Below, one piece after another: positions 45,561 to 53,394 of a stretch of 64,000 bases of DNA (its first letter is position 1; every line of letters starts with the position of its first letter). This DNA comes from Paenalicyclobacillus mengziensis. GTDB lineage: Bacteria > Bacillota > Bacilli > Alicyclobacillales > Alicyclobacillaceae. The notes beneath the pieces are model-generated. The model saw only the letters and a program-made list of their open reading frames with translations. It ran no database searches and had not been told where the DNA came from. The stretch covers positions 620,001-684,000 of the forward strand of contig NZ_CP071182.1 of assembly GCF_017298635.1 (NCBI RefSeq), read 5' to 3'. The translations under genes were made by a program, and so were the position numbers.

Positions 45561-46322
45561 ATGGCTTTGCCAAAAATCAAACTCGTCATCGGGTATGACG
45601 GAACGGACTTCCACGGGTTTGCCAGGCAACCGGGTTTACGCACGATACAAGGCGTGCTTGAGGAGCACTTGGCGCGGATACACAACCACCCCGTGGAAGT
45701 TTTCGGTTCCGGCCGGACGGATGCGGGCGTGCATGCGCGTGCGCAGGTTGTCCATTTCGAGCGGGATGTTGGTCCACCAGCGGACAAGTACGTGTACCTG
45801 TTGCGCCGGAGTCTTCCACGAGACATCGTCCCCATCTTGGCCGAAGAAGTTCCTGATGACTTTCACGCTAGGTTTTCCGTCCGAACCAAGACTTATCGCT
45901 ATACCATCCAACGAGCGGCGATACCTGACGTTTTCTCGCATCGATACACGTGGCACGAACCTTTGTCAATGAATGTGCAACGAATGCAGGAGGCAGCCTA
46001 CGATCTTCTTGGCGAACATGATTTTACAAGCTTCTGTGCGAGTACAACGCATGTCGAAGACAAGGTTCGAACGCTCTTCGCTGTGGACGTTGCGCAACGC
46101 GGTACCTACCTCGATATCATTTGTTCGGGGAATGGGTTTTTACAGTACATGGTACGCATCATTGTAGGTACGTTGGTTGACTTGGGAGAAGGGCGGTTAG
46201 ACCGTCAAATCAGACAGATTTTAGCTGCCAGAGACCGTAGCTTAGCAGGTCGTACAGCACCAGCGAGAGGATTGTGTTTGTGGCAGGTGGACTATGAGGG
46301 GAACGAGGTCCACAACGGATAG
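45561..46322 (+). CDS. truA: tRNA pseudouridine(38-40) synthase TruA
   Basis: 253 aa. The catalytic aspartate lies in GSGRTDAGVHARAQVVHF near residues 49-66, and the KTYRYTI and FLQYMVRIIVGTLVDLG motifs are complete. It isomerises uridines in the tRNA anticodon stem-loop. ATG 45561 was chosen, though GTG 45555 and 45558 directly upstream fit the weak AGGG site somewhat better. Normally it precedes rplM-rpsI, as here. Confidence 0.95.
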   Translation: MALPKIKLVIGYDGTDFHGFARQPGLRTIQGVLEEHLARIHNHPVEVFGSGRTDAGVHARAQVVHFERDVGPPADKYVYLLRRSLPRDIVPILAEEVPDDFHARFSVRTKTYRYTIQRAAIPDVFSHRYTWHEPLSMNVQRMQEAAYDLLGEHDFTSFCASTTHVEDKVRTLFAVDVAQRGTYLDIICSGNGFLQYMVRIIVGTLVDLGEGRLDRQIRQILAARDRSLAGRTAPARGLCLWQVDYEGNEVHNG

Positions 46323-46471
46323 CAGAGCGGCGTGCTGGACAAGGATTCGTCGGAACAAAGCCGATGACTAGGAATCGTCGGGACGAAGTAGGAGACAACC
46401 TTGAGCCAGTGGATGCAGGTCGGGATTGCCGGTAAAAGATTGGCGTTTCGGAAGTGTTTCTTAAATAGAAC

Positions 46472-46500
46472 TTGATCGGCGAGTGTAAGTGTTATAGCAT
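46472..46500 (+). promoter_or_regulatory. Promoter for rplM-rpsI
   Basis: TTGATC at 46472-46477, 17-base spacer, TAGCAT at 46495-46500, in the 251-base gap after truA. A leader of about 65 bases follows; L13 leaders are known in Bacillota, but I could not confirm its fold by eye. Confidence 0.45.
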
Positions 46501-46573
46501 AAGGATTAGTGTTCTTCACCGCTGCCCCGTTACAACAGTGATGAAAACATGTAACAGTTCAGGAGGGACTCCC

Positions 46574-47014
46574 ATGCGGACGACGTACATGGCGAAACCG
46601 AACGCCGTGGAACGCAAGTGGTATGTTATTGACGTTGCCGGTCAGCGCGTGGGACGTGCGGCAACAATGATTGCTTCCATTCTGCGTGGCAAGCATAAAC
46701 CAGAGTTTACACCGCACGTTGACACCGGCGACTTTGTGATTGTTGTTAACGCGGACAAAGTAGTATTTACAGGAAATAAGCTTCACAATAAGCTCTATCG
46801 CCGCCACTCCGGCTACCCGGGTGGGCTCAAAGAAACTCGTGCTATCGATGTGCTCAACACGCATCCTGAGCGGATCATCTTCCAGGCCGTCAAGGGTATG
46901 CTTCCGCATAATTCGCTGGGTCGCCAACAACTGACAAAGTTAAAGGTGTACGCCGGTACAGACCATCCACATCAAGCACAGCAGCCGATTCCTTGGGAAT
47001 TAGCGAGCAACTAA
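46574..47014 (+). CDS. rplM: 50S ribosomal protein L13
   Basis: 146 aa. [40 protein letters not shown] and [21 protein letters not shown] are L13 signatures. It is an early assembly protein. ATG 46574 follows AGGAGGG by six bases; the in-frame region upstream from 46472 is promoter and leader, not coding. Confidence 0.97.
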   Translation: MRTTYMAKPNAVERKWYVIDVAGQRVGRAATMIASILRGKHKPEFTPHVDTGDFVIVVNADKVVFTGNKLHNKLYRRHSGYPGGLKETRAIDVLNTHPERIIFQAVKGMLPHNSLGRQQLTKLKVYAGTDHPHQAQQPIPWELASN

Positions 47015-47032
47015 CGGAGGAGGTTCATTGCC

Positions 47033-47425
47033 TTGGCACAAGTACAATATCTAGGCACTGGCCGTAGAAAGCATTCCGTTGCTCGTGTACGGTTGCTTCC
47101 GGGCGACGGCAAAATCACGATTAACCATCGTGAGTTGAACGATTACTTTGGGTTAGAGACCTTGCGTCTGATTGTGAAACAACCCCTGCTTTTGACTGAA
47201 ACCGCAGAGCGTTATGACGTTCATGTGAACGTATATGGCGGTGGCATTTCTGGACAGGCAGGCGCGATTCGCCATGGCGTAGCACGCGCGCTATTGAAAG
47301 TGGATCCTGCACTTCGGTCCCCTTTGAAGAAGGCTGGTTTTCTCACACGGGATGCACGCATGAAGGAACGTAAGAAGTACGGCTTGAAAGCTGCTCGTCG
47401 TGCACCGCAGTTTTCCAAGCGGTAA
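47033..47425 (+). CDS. rpsI: 30S ribosomal protein S9
   Basis: 130 aa. [21 protein letters not shown] starts it and [16 protein letters not shown] ends it; the C-terminal tail reaches the P-site tRNA anticodon. TTG 47033 follows GGAGGAGG at nine bases; a TTG at 47028 is out of frame. It is the last gene of the translation supercluster, closed by a strong terminator. Confidence 0.97.
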   Translation: MAQVQYLGTGRRKHSVARVRLLPGDGKITINHRELNDYFGLETLRLIVKQPLLLTETAERYDVHVNVYGGGISGQAGAIRHGVARALLKVDPALRSPLKKAGFLTRDARMKERKKYGLKAARRAPQFSKR

Positions 47426-47504
47426 TGGTTCATGCCTTTGTGTGTCTGGAGGCAACCTTCGGACAATTGGTTCGCACGTGTTGCCACAATTGATTTACGA
47501 CCTT

Positions 47505-47533
47505 GAACGCTCCCGATGGGGCGTTCTTTTTTT
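47505..47533 (+). terminator. Strong terminator at the end of the ribosomal supercluster
   Basis: The stem gaacgc/gcgttc (47505-47510 and 47521-47526) extends through ccc/ggg with one bulged base and is followed by seven T residues. Confidence 0.9.
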
Positions 47534-47607
47534 GCGGATGAATGGAGTTGGGGAGTTCGCGCAAACTGTCCTGTAGCATTGTGCACAAAGAATGGGGGAA
47601 GTGTGAC

Positions 47608-48393
47608 GTGCATAGGATGTCAAGGAGAAGGCGAAAGCGAAAACCAACGATGCGTATGGGCTTTGCACTTTTATTGTCATTGATTCTGTTAGCAGGCGCA
47701 CACTTGGGACAGGCAAGTGCACAGACAGTCGGTGGCGAGCCTGGCTTGGTGGGAAAGACCATCGTCATCGACCCTGGACATGGAGCTCCAGACTCAGGTG
47801 CGCGGAGCAGTTCCGGCGTGATGGAAAAGGATATTACACTGGCCGTGTCATTGAAATTAGCCGAACTACTGAGCGAAGCCGGTGCGAACGTCATCCTGAC
47901 CCGAACGACAGACCTGGACCTGGCAAGTGACGGTGCGACGAAGTCCGGACGTCGCCAGTCCACCGATTTAAGGAACCGGGTCGCGATTGCCAGAACCCAT
48001 CACAGTGATGCGTTTGTGAGTATCCACTGTAACGCAGTGCCCAGTAGCAAATGGATGGGTGCACAAACGCTTTACCAGCAAGACAACCTGGACGGGGAAC
48101 AACTCGCGAAGATCATGCAAAAACGGTTTGGCGAATTGCTTTTGCCAACGGACCGGGAAGCAGCTGACACTTCAACACTGTATTTGTTAAAGCGCATTTC
48201 AGGACCTGCCGTGATTGCAGAGATTGGTTTTCTATCGAACCCAAAGGAAAGCGCGCATTTGGTCACATCAGCGTATCAACAGAAGATTGCGTTTGCTGTG
48301 TACCTTTCATTGTATGAATACTTCTCATCACTACACTCCGATGAGGGGTTGCCCGAATCGGCGATGTCGATGTTAATGCAGAAGGAGGGATAA
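47608..48393 (+). CDS. cwlD: Germination-specific N-acetylmuramoyl-L-alanine amidase CwlD
   Basis: 261 aa exported Amidase_3 enzyme. A basic N-terminus and hydrophobic signal segment (about residues 14-38) precede the catalytic domain, with zinc ligands in VIDPGHGAPDSGA, MEKDIT and FVSIHCNA, and the catalytic glutamate in VIAEIGFLSNP. CwlD removes the peptide from muramic acid so that muramic-delta-lactam can form in spore cortex, together with PdaA and GerD-linked germination. GTG 47608 has a GGGGGAAG site; ATG 47617 would be three codons shorter. The cwlD-salA-gerD order is as in Bacillus. Confidence 0.92.
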   Translation: MHRMSRRRRKRKPTMRMGFALLLSLILLAGAHLGQASAQTVGGEPGLVGKTIVIDPGHGAPDSGARSSSGVMEKDITLAVSLKLAELLSEAGANVILTRTTDLDLASDGATKSGRRQSTDLRNRVAIARTHHSDAFVSIHCNAVPSSKWMGAQTLYQQDNLDGEQLAKIMQKRFGELLLPTDREAADTSTLYLLKRISGPAVIAEIGFLSNPKESAHLVTSAYQQKIAFAVYLSLYEYFSSLHSDEGLPESAMSMLMQKEG

Positions 48394-48396
48394 CAC

Positions 48397-48975
48397 ATGC
48401 GTAGATTCCGGCCGCGTTCAACGAGACCCGGCCGGTTATGGCCGTGGCTTCTGATTTGGGCTGTCTTGGTTATTGTCTATCTCGTATGGATAGGGTCCCC
48501 GAAAATGAATACAAAGGGGGCGACTCTCACGCATGCAGTCACTCGCAGTACGGCTGAACTGTCGATTACGGTCATGACTTGGAGATGGCATGGTAAACCT
48601 GTCTACGCTCTGTCCAACCACGGTGTTGCGCTTTCTCACGTCAACGTATATAACTGGGCAGAAGACCAGTTGCCTGTTCTCTACGTGGGACGGCAGCTGC
48701 CTGCGGATTTCCTGACAAAAACACCCGTCGGTGGACCGTACCACGTGCCGCACTTAACAACCATGTGGTTCGTGTCGTCAGCACCGCCGCCAACCATCTT
48801 TACGGTGACCTGGGATGCGCAGGGGAAAGTTCGTTTTACGACCATCCGCGTGCGCGGCTCAAACCCACACCAAGTGAGCAATCCCACGCCTCCGGCACAA
48901 AATGCTGCTTCACAGACCGCTGTCATACGCCTACGTGGACATTCATGGAAGCTGTCTTTCATTGGCAACCTATAG
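48397..48975 (+). CDS. Unrecognised single-pass membrane protein between cwlD and salA
   Basis: 192 aa; I do not recognise a family. It has an Arg/Pro-rich cytosolic start (first 15 residues), one membrane helix at about residues 16-32 (PWLLIWAVLVIVYLVW) and an extracytoplasmic part of about 160 residues rich in Thr, Val and aromatic residues, with no cysteine and no repeat. A Pro/Ala/Asn-rich loop lies near residue 165. ATG 48397 follows AAGGAGGG and begins three bases after cwlD, so it is cotranscribed. A role in spore envelope or germination is a context inference only. Confidence 0.7.
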   Translation: MRRFRPRSTRPGRLWPWLLIWAVLVIVYLVWIGSPKMNTKGATLTHAVTRSTAELSITVMTWRWHGKPVYALSNHGVALSHVNVYNWAEDQLPVLYVGRQLPADFLTKTPVGGPYHVPHLTTMWFVSSAPPPTIFTVTWDAQGKVRFTTIRVRGSNPHQVSNPTPPAQNAASQTAVIRLRGHSWKLSFIGNL

Positions 48976-49037
48976 GCTTTGTTGTACACTGAGAGTGCTG
49001 TGGGGAAAGCATGAATTCAGCTAAGGAGGCGACCACC

Positions 49038-50108
49038 GTGGTCACAAAGGAACAGGTCCTGGACGCACTCCGGGATGTAGAGGACCCGGAAGTTCATAGA
49101 AGTATCGTTGAGCTCGAGATGGTAAAGGACATTACCATTGAAGGGTCCAGCGTGTCTGTAAAAGTTCTGTTGACCATCACCGGATGTCCGCTGCGGACAG
49201 TCATCGAGAAATCTGTATCTGACAAGTTACTCGAGCTCCCAGGTATCGAGAAAGCATACGTCGAAATTGGCACCATGAGCGATGAGGAACGAGCAAAGTT
49301 TGCTGGTAAGCTGCGCGGAAAGTCAGAAGCGCAGAGCACACCTGCCATTCTTCAACCCGACGCAGGCGTTGAATTCCTTGCTGTTGCATCCGGCAAGGGT
49401 GGCGTCGGCAAGTCGACCGTCACCGCAAACCTCGCAAAGGCACTGGCTAACGAAGGACTTCGCGTCGGTGTCATTGATGCCGATATTTACGGCTTTAGCA
49501 TTCCTGGTATTTTCGGAGTGAAAGATGCCAGACCGACCGTCATTGATGAACTCATCATCCCAATTGAAGTCGATAACGTCAAACTTATCTCCATGCACTT
49601 TTTCGTGCCCAACAACAATCCAGTTGTTTGGCGTGGTCCGATGCTCGGAAAAATGCTCCGGAACTTTTTTGCGGAAGTTCATTGGGGAGACGTCGATGTG
49701 GTGCTGCTCGACCTACCGCCAGGGACCGGCGACATCGCGATGGATGTGCACCAACTCCTGCCGAAGAGCAAAGAGCTGATTGTCACAACCCCGCAGGCAA
49801 ACGCGGCAGATGTGGCTGTCAGAGCTGGTATCATGGGGCTTAGAACCAATCATGAGATTGTCGGTGTCGTCGAAAACATGGCATATTTCCAATGCCCCGG
49901 TTGTGGCGAAAAAACATATCTCTTTGGCCGTGGCGGTGGTGAAGAAGTTGCGAACGCCCTCAAGGCCCCGCTCCTAGCAGAGGTGCCAATTGCAAGCATG
50001 GACGCTTTGGCGAGCGGAATCTTTGCCGTTGACTCTCCGCAAGGACAAGCATTCAAGGACTTGGCGAAGCGCATTATTCCTGCTCTGGGTTTGGCCGTAC
50101 GGGTGTAA
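49038..50108 (+). CDS. salA: Mrp/ApbC family ATPase (SalA position)
   Basis: 356 aa. An N-terminal MIP18/DUF59 domain (about residues 1-85) is followed by a ParA-like NTPase with deviant Walker A GKGGVGKST and Walker B VVLLDLPPGTGD. The C-terminal CPGC pair could hold the Fe-S cluster typical of Mrp/ApbC carriers. In Bacillus subtilis the gene at this locus, salA, also acts as an activator of protease expression. GTG 49038 was chosen for its AAGGAGG at 49023-49029; ATG 49011 would add nine residues. A strong terminator follows. Confidence 0.9.
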   Translation: MVTKEQVLDALRDVEDPEVHRSIVELEMVKDITIEGSSVSVKVLLTITGCPLRTVIEKSVSDKLLELPGIEKAYVEIGTMSDEERAKFAGKLRGKSEAQSTPAILQPDAGVEFLAVASGKGGVGKSTVTANLAKALANEGLRVGVIDADIYGFSIPGIFGVKDARPTVIDELIIPIEVDNVKLISMHFFVPNNNPVVWRGPMLGKMLRNFFAEVHWGDVDVVLLDLPPGTGDIAMDVHQLLPKSKELIVTTPQANAADVAVRAGIMGLRTNHEIVGVVENMAYFQCPGCGEKTYLFGRGGGEEVANALKAPLLAEVPIASMDALASGIFAVDSPQGQAFKDLAKRIIPALGLAVRV

Positions 50109-50157
50109 GTCAGTCATTCGTGCTCCCGAAGCGGGGGCTTTGCTTTGAAACAATATG

Positions 50158-50193
50158 AGCCGCTGCGTACTTGCAGCGGCTGTTTTTGTTTTT
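50158..50193 (+). terminator. Strong terminator between salA and gerD (convergent)
   Basis: Perfect 9-bp stem (agccgctgc at 50158-50166, gcagcggct at 50173-50181) with a GTTTTTGTTTTT tail on the + strand. It ends the cwlD-salA transcript; for gerD on the other strand the T-run is weak. Confidence 0.88.
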
Positions 50194-50200
50194 CCAGGGA

Positions 50201-50887
50201 TTATGAACCGCCGCCAGAACTTTGCCCACCGCTACTACCGCCACCGCCACCGCTGCTACCGGAGCCGGATTTCCCTTGGCCACCTTGCCCACCTTGTTGG
50301 CCGCCTGCAGATTGCATGGAATCAGCGACAGCTTGCTTCAGCGCATCTTGAAATTGCATCCGGAAGGCTGGAGTCTGCAGCGCATCCGTCATGACTTTCA
50401 TAATTTGTCCTCTAAATTCAGGGGTTTGCATCAAATCCTGCAACTGCTTGGTGAAGTCTGGCGACTTGAGCAAAACCAGCATGTCCTTCTGATATGTCGG
50501 ATCTTTCATTAATTGTTTTTGTTGTTGAATGAGTTCAGGTTCGATGGCCTTGGAGAGATCGGCGGCAAACTTAGGATCCTTTAGCTGTTGACTCAGCAGG
50601 GACTCATCCTTGCCGCTCGTCAGAGCCTTTTCCATGGCAGTTGTTACGTCTGTTTGAGATACCAGAAATTGTGTTTTTAACGATGGGTCCTTCAAAACCT
50701 CACTGATTGCGGTCTTTCCATCCGCTGAATGGAGAATGTCAAGTACCATTTGTTTTGTACTGGTGTAATCCGGCTGTGTGTTGGCGGCATCGGCGGCGGT
50801 ACTGCCTCCCCCACACCCTGCCAACAAACAGCAGCTCAAGATAACGCCGACCACTGTATGTCTCTGTTTCGTATGTCTCTGTTTCAC
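50201..50887 (-). CDS. gerD: Spore germination lipoprotein GerD
   Basis: 228 aa. A lipobox LLAGC near residue 25 follows a basic start with a duplicated KQRHT. The central helical region (about residues 45-190) is rich in Gln, Lys and Leu as expected for GerD, which clusters germinant receptors in the spore inner membrane. The C-terminus is a Gly/Ser/Gln-rich tail of about 35 residues. GTG at 50887 is preceded on its strand by GGAGGTGA. It is transcribed opposite to its neighbours, with its own possible sigma-G promoter. Confidence 0.9.
   Translation of the reverse strand: MKQRHTKQRHTVVGVILSCCLLAGCGGGSTAADAANTQPDYTSTKQMVLDILHSADGKTAISEVLKDPSLKTQFLVSQTDVTTAMEKALTSGKDESLLSQQLKDPKFAADLSKAIEPELIQQQKQLMKDPTYQKDMLVLLKSPDFTKQLQDLMQTPEFRGQIMKVMTDALQTPAFRMQFQDALKQAVADSMQSAGGQQGGQGGQGKSGSGSSGGGGGSSGGQSSGGGS
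50856..50885. repeat. 15-bp tandem duplication in the gerD signal region
   Basis: The unit gtatgtctctgtttc occurs twice without a gap (50856-50870 and 50871-50885). On the minus strand it encodes KQRHT twice at the start of the GerD signal peptide, a recent in-frame duplication. Confidence 0.95.
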
Positions 50888-50918
50888 CTTCAGTCACCTC
50901 CGCCTTGCCTGCATTTTG

Positions 50919-50948
50919 TATTGTTTGTCCACAAGAGGGCAGTTATGC
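50919..50948 (-). promoter_or_regulatory. Possible sigma-G type promoter of gerD
   Basis: On the minus strand GCATA (50948-50944) is followed by 18 bases and AACAATA (50925-50919). The -35 fits the forespore consensus, while the -10 matches only four of seven positions. gerD is sigma-G dependent in Bacillus. Confidence 0.35.
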
Positions 50949-51042
50949 GAAAGCCTGCAGGTGCCTTTAGTGACATGTCGAAGAATCAGGGTTTGTACCG
51001 TAAACTTTGCTGCGCTATCATGAAGCGGTAGGAGGAGAGCCA

Positions 51043-51756
51043 ATGCGTTTGAATCAGTTTATCTTCTTGATTGTCAGCACTGTTGTTTTGGGTGCTGTTG
51101 CAGGAATATTCACCAGCCTATTGGGGCTGTGGCTGCATGTTCCGTGGTTTGTTGGACTTATCTCCGGAGCCTTCTTGGCGACGACAAGTTTGATGGGATT
51201 TTGGGCATACCTGACGTTGAACTTCATTGCAGCAATGACTCTACCCCGACGTGTGTGGAGGTGGGCGCAGGCATTAATCCTTGTTCTCGTCCTCTATGAC
51301 ATGTTGTGGTGGCGCTATCATATTGATGCAGTACGACATCCAGCAAGTCACACGGCACTTGGCACATATTTGGTCCAAGGGTTGTGGCCACTCGCGGTCG
51401 CTGTCATTGCAGCCGTGTTTAAGAGACGAATGTCTGGCCGCGGCAGCTTCCTTCCGTCCGTGTTTTATCTTTACGTATTTACCATTGTCGATTGGTTGTT
51501 GGTCATCAAAGCGGAGTCGTCAGGGGCAATTGTCAACCAAACAGGGCTTGTCATGATGATTTGTAACGTGTACCTGTTGCTCATCTACGGGAAGCTCTTG
51601 TCAACGGAGGCTCGTCAAGCGGTGTGGGCGAAACAAGCCGAAGACAGGGTGCAGTACCGCGAACGTTTAAAATTAGCCAAGGCACAGGCCAAGACGGAAA
51701 GAAAACAACAACGCCGCGAAAAAAAGGCGCGGGTTCACGGAACCGACAATTCCTAA
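51043..51756 (+). CDS. kbaA: KinB-signalling pathway activation protein KbaA
   Basis: 237 aa with six predicted membrane helices over about residues 6-195, then a strongly basic cytosolic tail of about 40 residues (AKAQAKTERKQQRREKKAR). The family promotes KinB activity and thus entry to sporulation. Bacillus subtilis KbaA is about 40 residues shorter, lacking most of this tail. ATG 51043 follows GGAGGAG by six bases. Placement between gerD and pdaB is the usual one. Confidence 0.85.
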   Translation: MRLNQFIFLIVSTVVLGAVAGIFTSLLGLWLHVPWFVGLISGAFLATTSLMGFWAYLTLNFIAAMTLPRRVWRWAQALILVLVLYDMLWWRYHIDAVRHPASHTALGTYLVQGLWPLAVAVIAAVFKRRMSGRGSFLPSVFYLYVFTIVDWLLVIKAESSGAIVNQTGLVMMICNVYLLLIYGKLLSTEARQAVWAKQAEDRVQYRERLKLAKAQAKTERKQQRREKKARVHGTDNS

Positions 51757-51803
51757 AACTAACCGGATTCCTAAACCCGCGCCAAGTCGCGTCCTTGACA
51801 CCG

Positions 51804-52544
51804 TTATTGAACTTGTGTCTTCACCTTGGCTTGTGTCAGCAGTTCTGACACCGTGACAAACTGGTATCCTTTCGCTCGAAGTCCATCAATAATTTGCGGT
51901 AAGGCCTGTGTGATTTGTTTCGATGAATCGCTGGCGTGCATGAGAATGATGTCTCCTGGAACAGCCCGGTTCAGGACTCGGTTGGTAATTGCAGATACAC
52001 CCGGGTTCTTCCAGTCGAGTGAATCGGTATTCCATTGGATAACCGTGTAGCCCATACTGTTTAGGCACTGGATGACTCTTGTGTTAAAGTCGCCGTTCGG
52101 GGTGCGAATGAGTGTTGTCTTGACGTTTGTAACCTGTTTAATGGCCTTCTCAGACAACTGAACTTGCTGGCGAATCCAAGAATCTGGGTAGTTTGAGAAA
52201 TCCTTGTGCAAATTCCCGTGGTTCCCGATTTCAAACCCCATGTTCTTGATGTTTTTCGCGATTTCTGGATGGCGAACGGTCCACGGACCGCTCAGGAAAA
52301 ACGTGGCCTTTGTTACGTGCTTTTCCTTTAAAATTTTAAGTACAGGTTCAGGTGTCTTGTTTCCCCAAGAGATGTCAAACGTCAAGGCGACAAGCTTCTT
52401 GTCTGTGTCTACTTTGTAGACTGCATGCGGCTTTGCTTGTATTTCTTTGGCCTTGGCAGACAGCGGATTAAAGACGGCGGACAGCATGCCTGTGAAGACG
52501 GTTGCAATGAGTGTAAGCAGAAACAGTTTGCGTCTGGCACGCAT
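51804..52544 (-). CDS. pdaB: Polysaccharide deacetylase PdaB, sporulation type
   Basis: 246 aa. A signal/anchor segment (about residues 6-28) precedes a NodB-type domain with LTFDISWGN, IGNHGNLHKD and RTPNGDFN motifs. The second metal aspartate of the TFDD motif is replaced by Ile, as is typical for PdaB, so catalysis may be altered. PdaB is needed to keep spores stable after late sporulation. The start at 52544 is eight bases from GGAGG; an ATG two codons upstream at 52550 is too close to it. A good sigma-E promoter lies upstream. Confidence 0.9.
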   Translation of the reverse strand: MRARRKLFLLTLIATVFTGMLSAVFNPLSAKAKEIQAKPHAVYKVDTDKKLVALTFDISWGNKTPEPVLKILKEKHVTKATFFLSGPWTVRHPEIAKNIKNMGFEIGNHGNLHKDFSNYPDSWIRQQVQLSEKAIKQVTNVKTTLIRTPNGDFNTRVIQCLNSMGYTVIQWNTDSLDWKNPGVSAITNRVLNRAVPGDIILMHASDSSKQITQALPQIIDGLRAKGYQFVTVSELLTQAKVKTQVQ

Positions 52545-52578
52545 GTGCATGACCTCCAATTCGACAGGAATCAGGGAA

Positions 52579-52610
52579 AGTGTATGCCGAGCGTCCAAGA
52601 CCTATACAAT
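52579..52610. promoter_or_regulatory. Symmetric divergent sporulation promoters for pdaB (-) and spoIIM-like (+)
   Basis: Minus strand: GTATA (52607-52603), 16 bases, CATACACT (52586-52579), a perfect match to the sigma-E -10 consensus. Plus strand: GTATG (52582-52586), 16 bases, TATACAAT (52603-52610), seven of eight. Each gene's -10 element overlaps the other's -35 element, so the two polymerase sites coincide and should exclude each other. Confidence 0.55.
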
Positions 52611-52628
52611 ACCGTCAGGGGGACTGGA

Positions 52629-53279
52629 ATGAATACCTCGTGGGAAAACCGACAATGGTGGGTCTGGGGTCTATGCTGTCTGTTGCTCGTAGGTGGTTAT
52701 ACTGTCGGCGTGACCTGGCCTCAACGCTTTGCAAGCCTGTTGTCACCGGGTCTTGACCAACTCCGAAAGCTCGCTGTACAGACTGGCATATTTCATTCTG
52801 TGTTGCGGACCATCGCCGTCATTTTCGTTCACAACCTGTTTGCGGCAATTGTCGTCATGGTTGTGTCCGGCATCGTGACAGCGGGTATTTATCCTGCTTG
52901 GGCGATGTGGATGAACGGACTGACGATGGGATACGTCGTTGCAACCGAGTCCCATCAACTTGGCGTTCCTGCGTGGCGTATCTTTGTGTATGGCATGCTT
53001 CCGCACGGGTTGTTCGAACTGCCTGCGTTCCTCTGGTGCGGGGTGTTAGGGATTCACCTGGGTTACGTTGCAGTCAAGTCGCTGTGGTACACGTTGAAGA
53101 CTGGCGTTTTTCATGTGGAGCCGCGTCACCAAACTTCTGCTGATGCTTTTCTGCGTGAGTTCCGCCGCACCCTGAAGCTGCTTCCTTACCCTATCGGCCT
53201 GCTTCTCGTTGCGGCGACAATCGAAGGAAGCATTACGCCCCATCTGATTGTGAGCCACATTCCCCAGCTTCACGGGTGA
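52629..53279 (+). CDS. spoIIM: Stage II sporulation protein M-like membrane protein
   Basis: 216 aa, five predicted membrane helices. The SpoIIM/DUF95 core appears as FVHNLFAAIVVMVVSGIV, NGLTMGYVVA and GMLPHGLFELPAFLWCG, the last being the most diagnostic segment. SpoIIM acts with SpoIID and SpoIIP in septal peptidoglycan remodelling during engulfment; DUF95 proteins also occur outside sporulation. ATG 52629 follows GGGGG by six bases. The divergent sporulation-type promoter shared with pdaB supports a spore function. Confidence 0.82.
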   Translation: MNTSWENRQWWVWGLCCLLLVGGYTVGVTWPQRFASLLSPGLDQLRKLAVQTGIFHSVLRTIAVIFVHNLFAAIVVMVVSGIVTAGIYPAWAMWMNGLTMGYVVATESHQLGVPAWRIFVYGMLPHGLFELPAFLWCGVLGIHLGYVAVKSLWYTLKTGVFHVEPRHQTSADAFLREFRRTLKLLPYPIGLLLVAATIEGSITPHLIVSHIPQLHG

Positions 53280-53329
53280 GTCGCCATGGTCAGCTTGAGT
53301 CGCCATGGTAAGCTTGAGTCGCCATGGTA
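53278..53329. repeat. 19-bp tandem repeat, 2.7 copies, before rocF
   Basis: Units at 53278-53296, 53297-53315 and a partial one at 53316-53329 share gagtcgccatggt, with agctt ending the two full units. Copies one and two differ at a single base. Each contains the CCATGG palindrome. The array begins at the stop codon of the spoIIM-like gene. Confidence 0.95.
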
Positions 53330-53342
53330 TGAAATGAATGTT

Positions 53343-53364
53343 CCCGCAGGAGTTTTCCTGTGGG
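53343..53364 (+). other. Hairpin in the rocF upstream region
   Basis: cccgcagga (53343-53351) pairs with tcctgtggg (53356-53364) over nine pairs including one G-T, with a 4-base loop. No T-run follows. It lies 30 bases before the rocF start. Confidence 0.5.
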
Positions 53365-53394
53365 TCGATACATACCGGTAAAGGAGTGTTGAAG

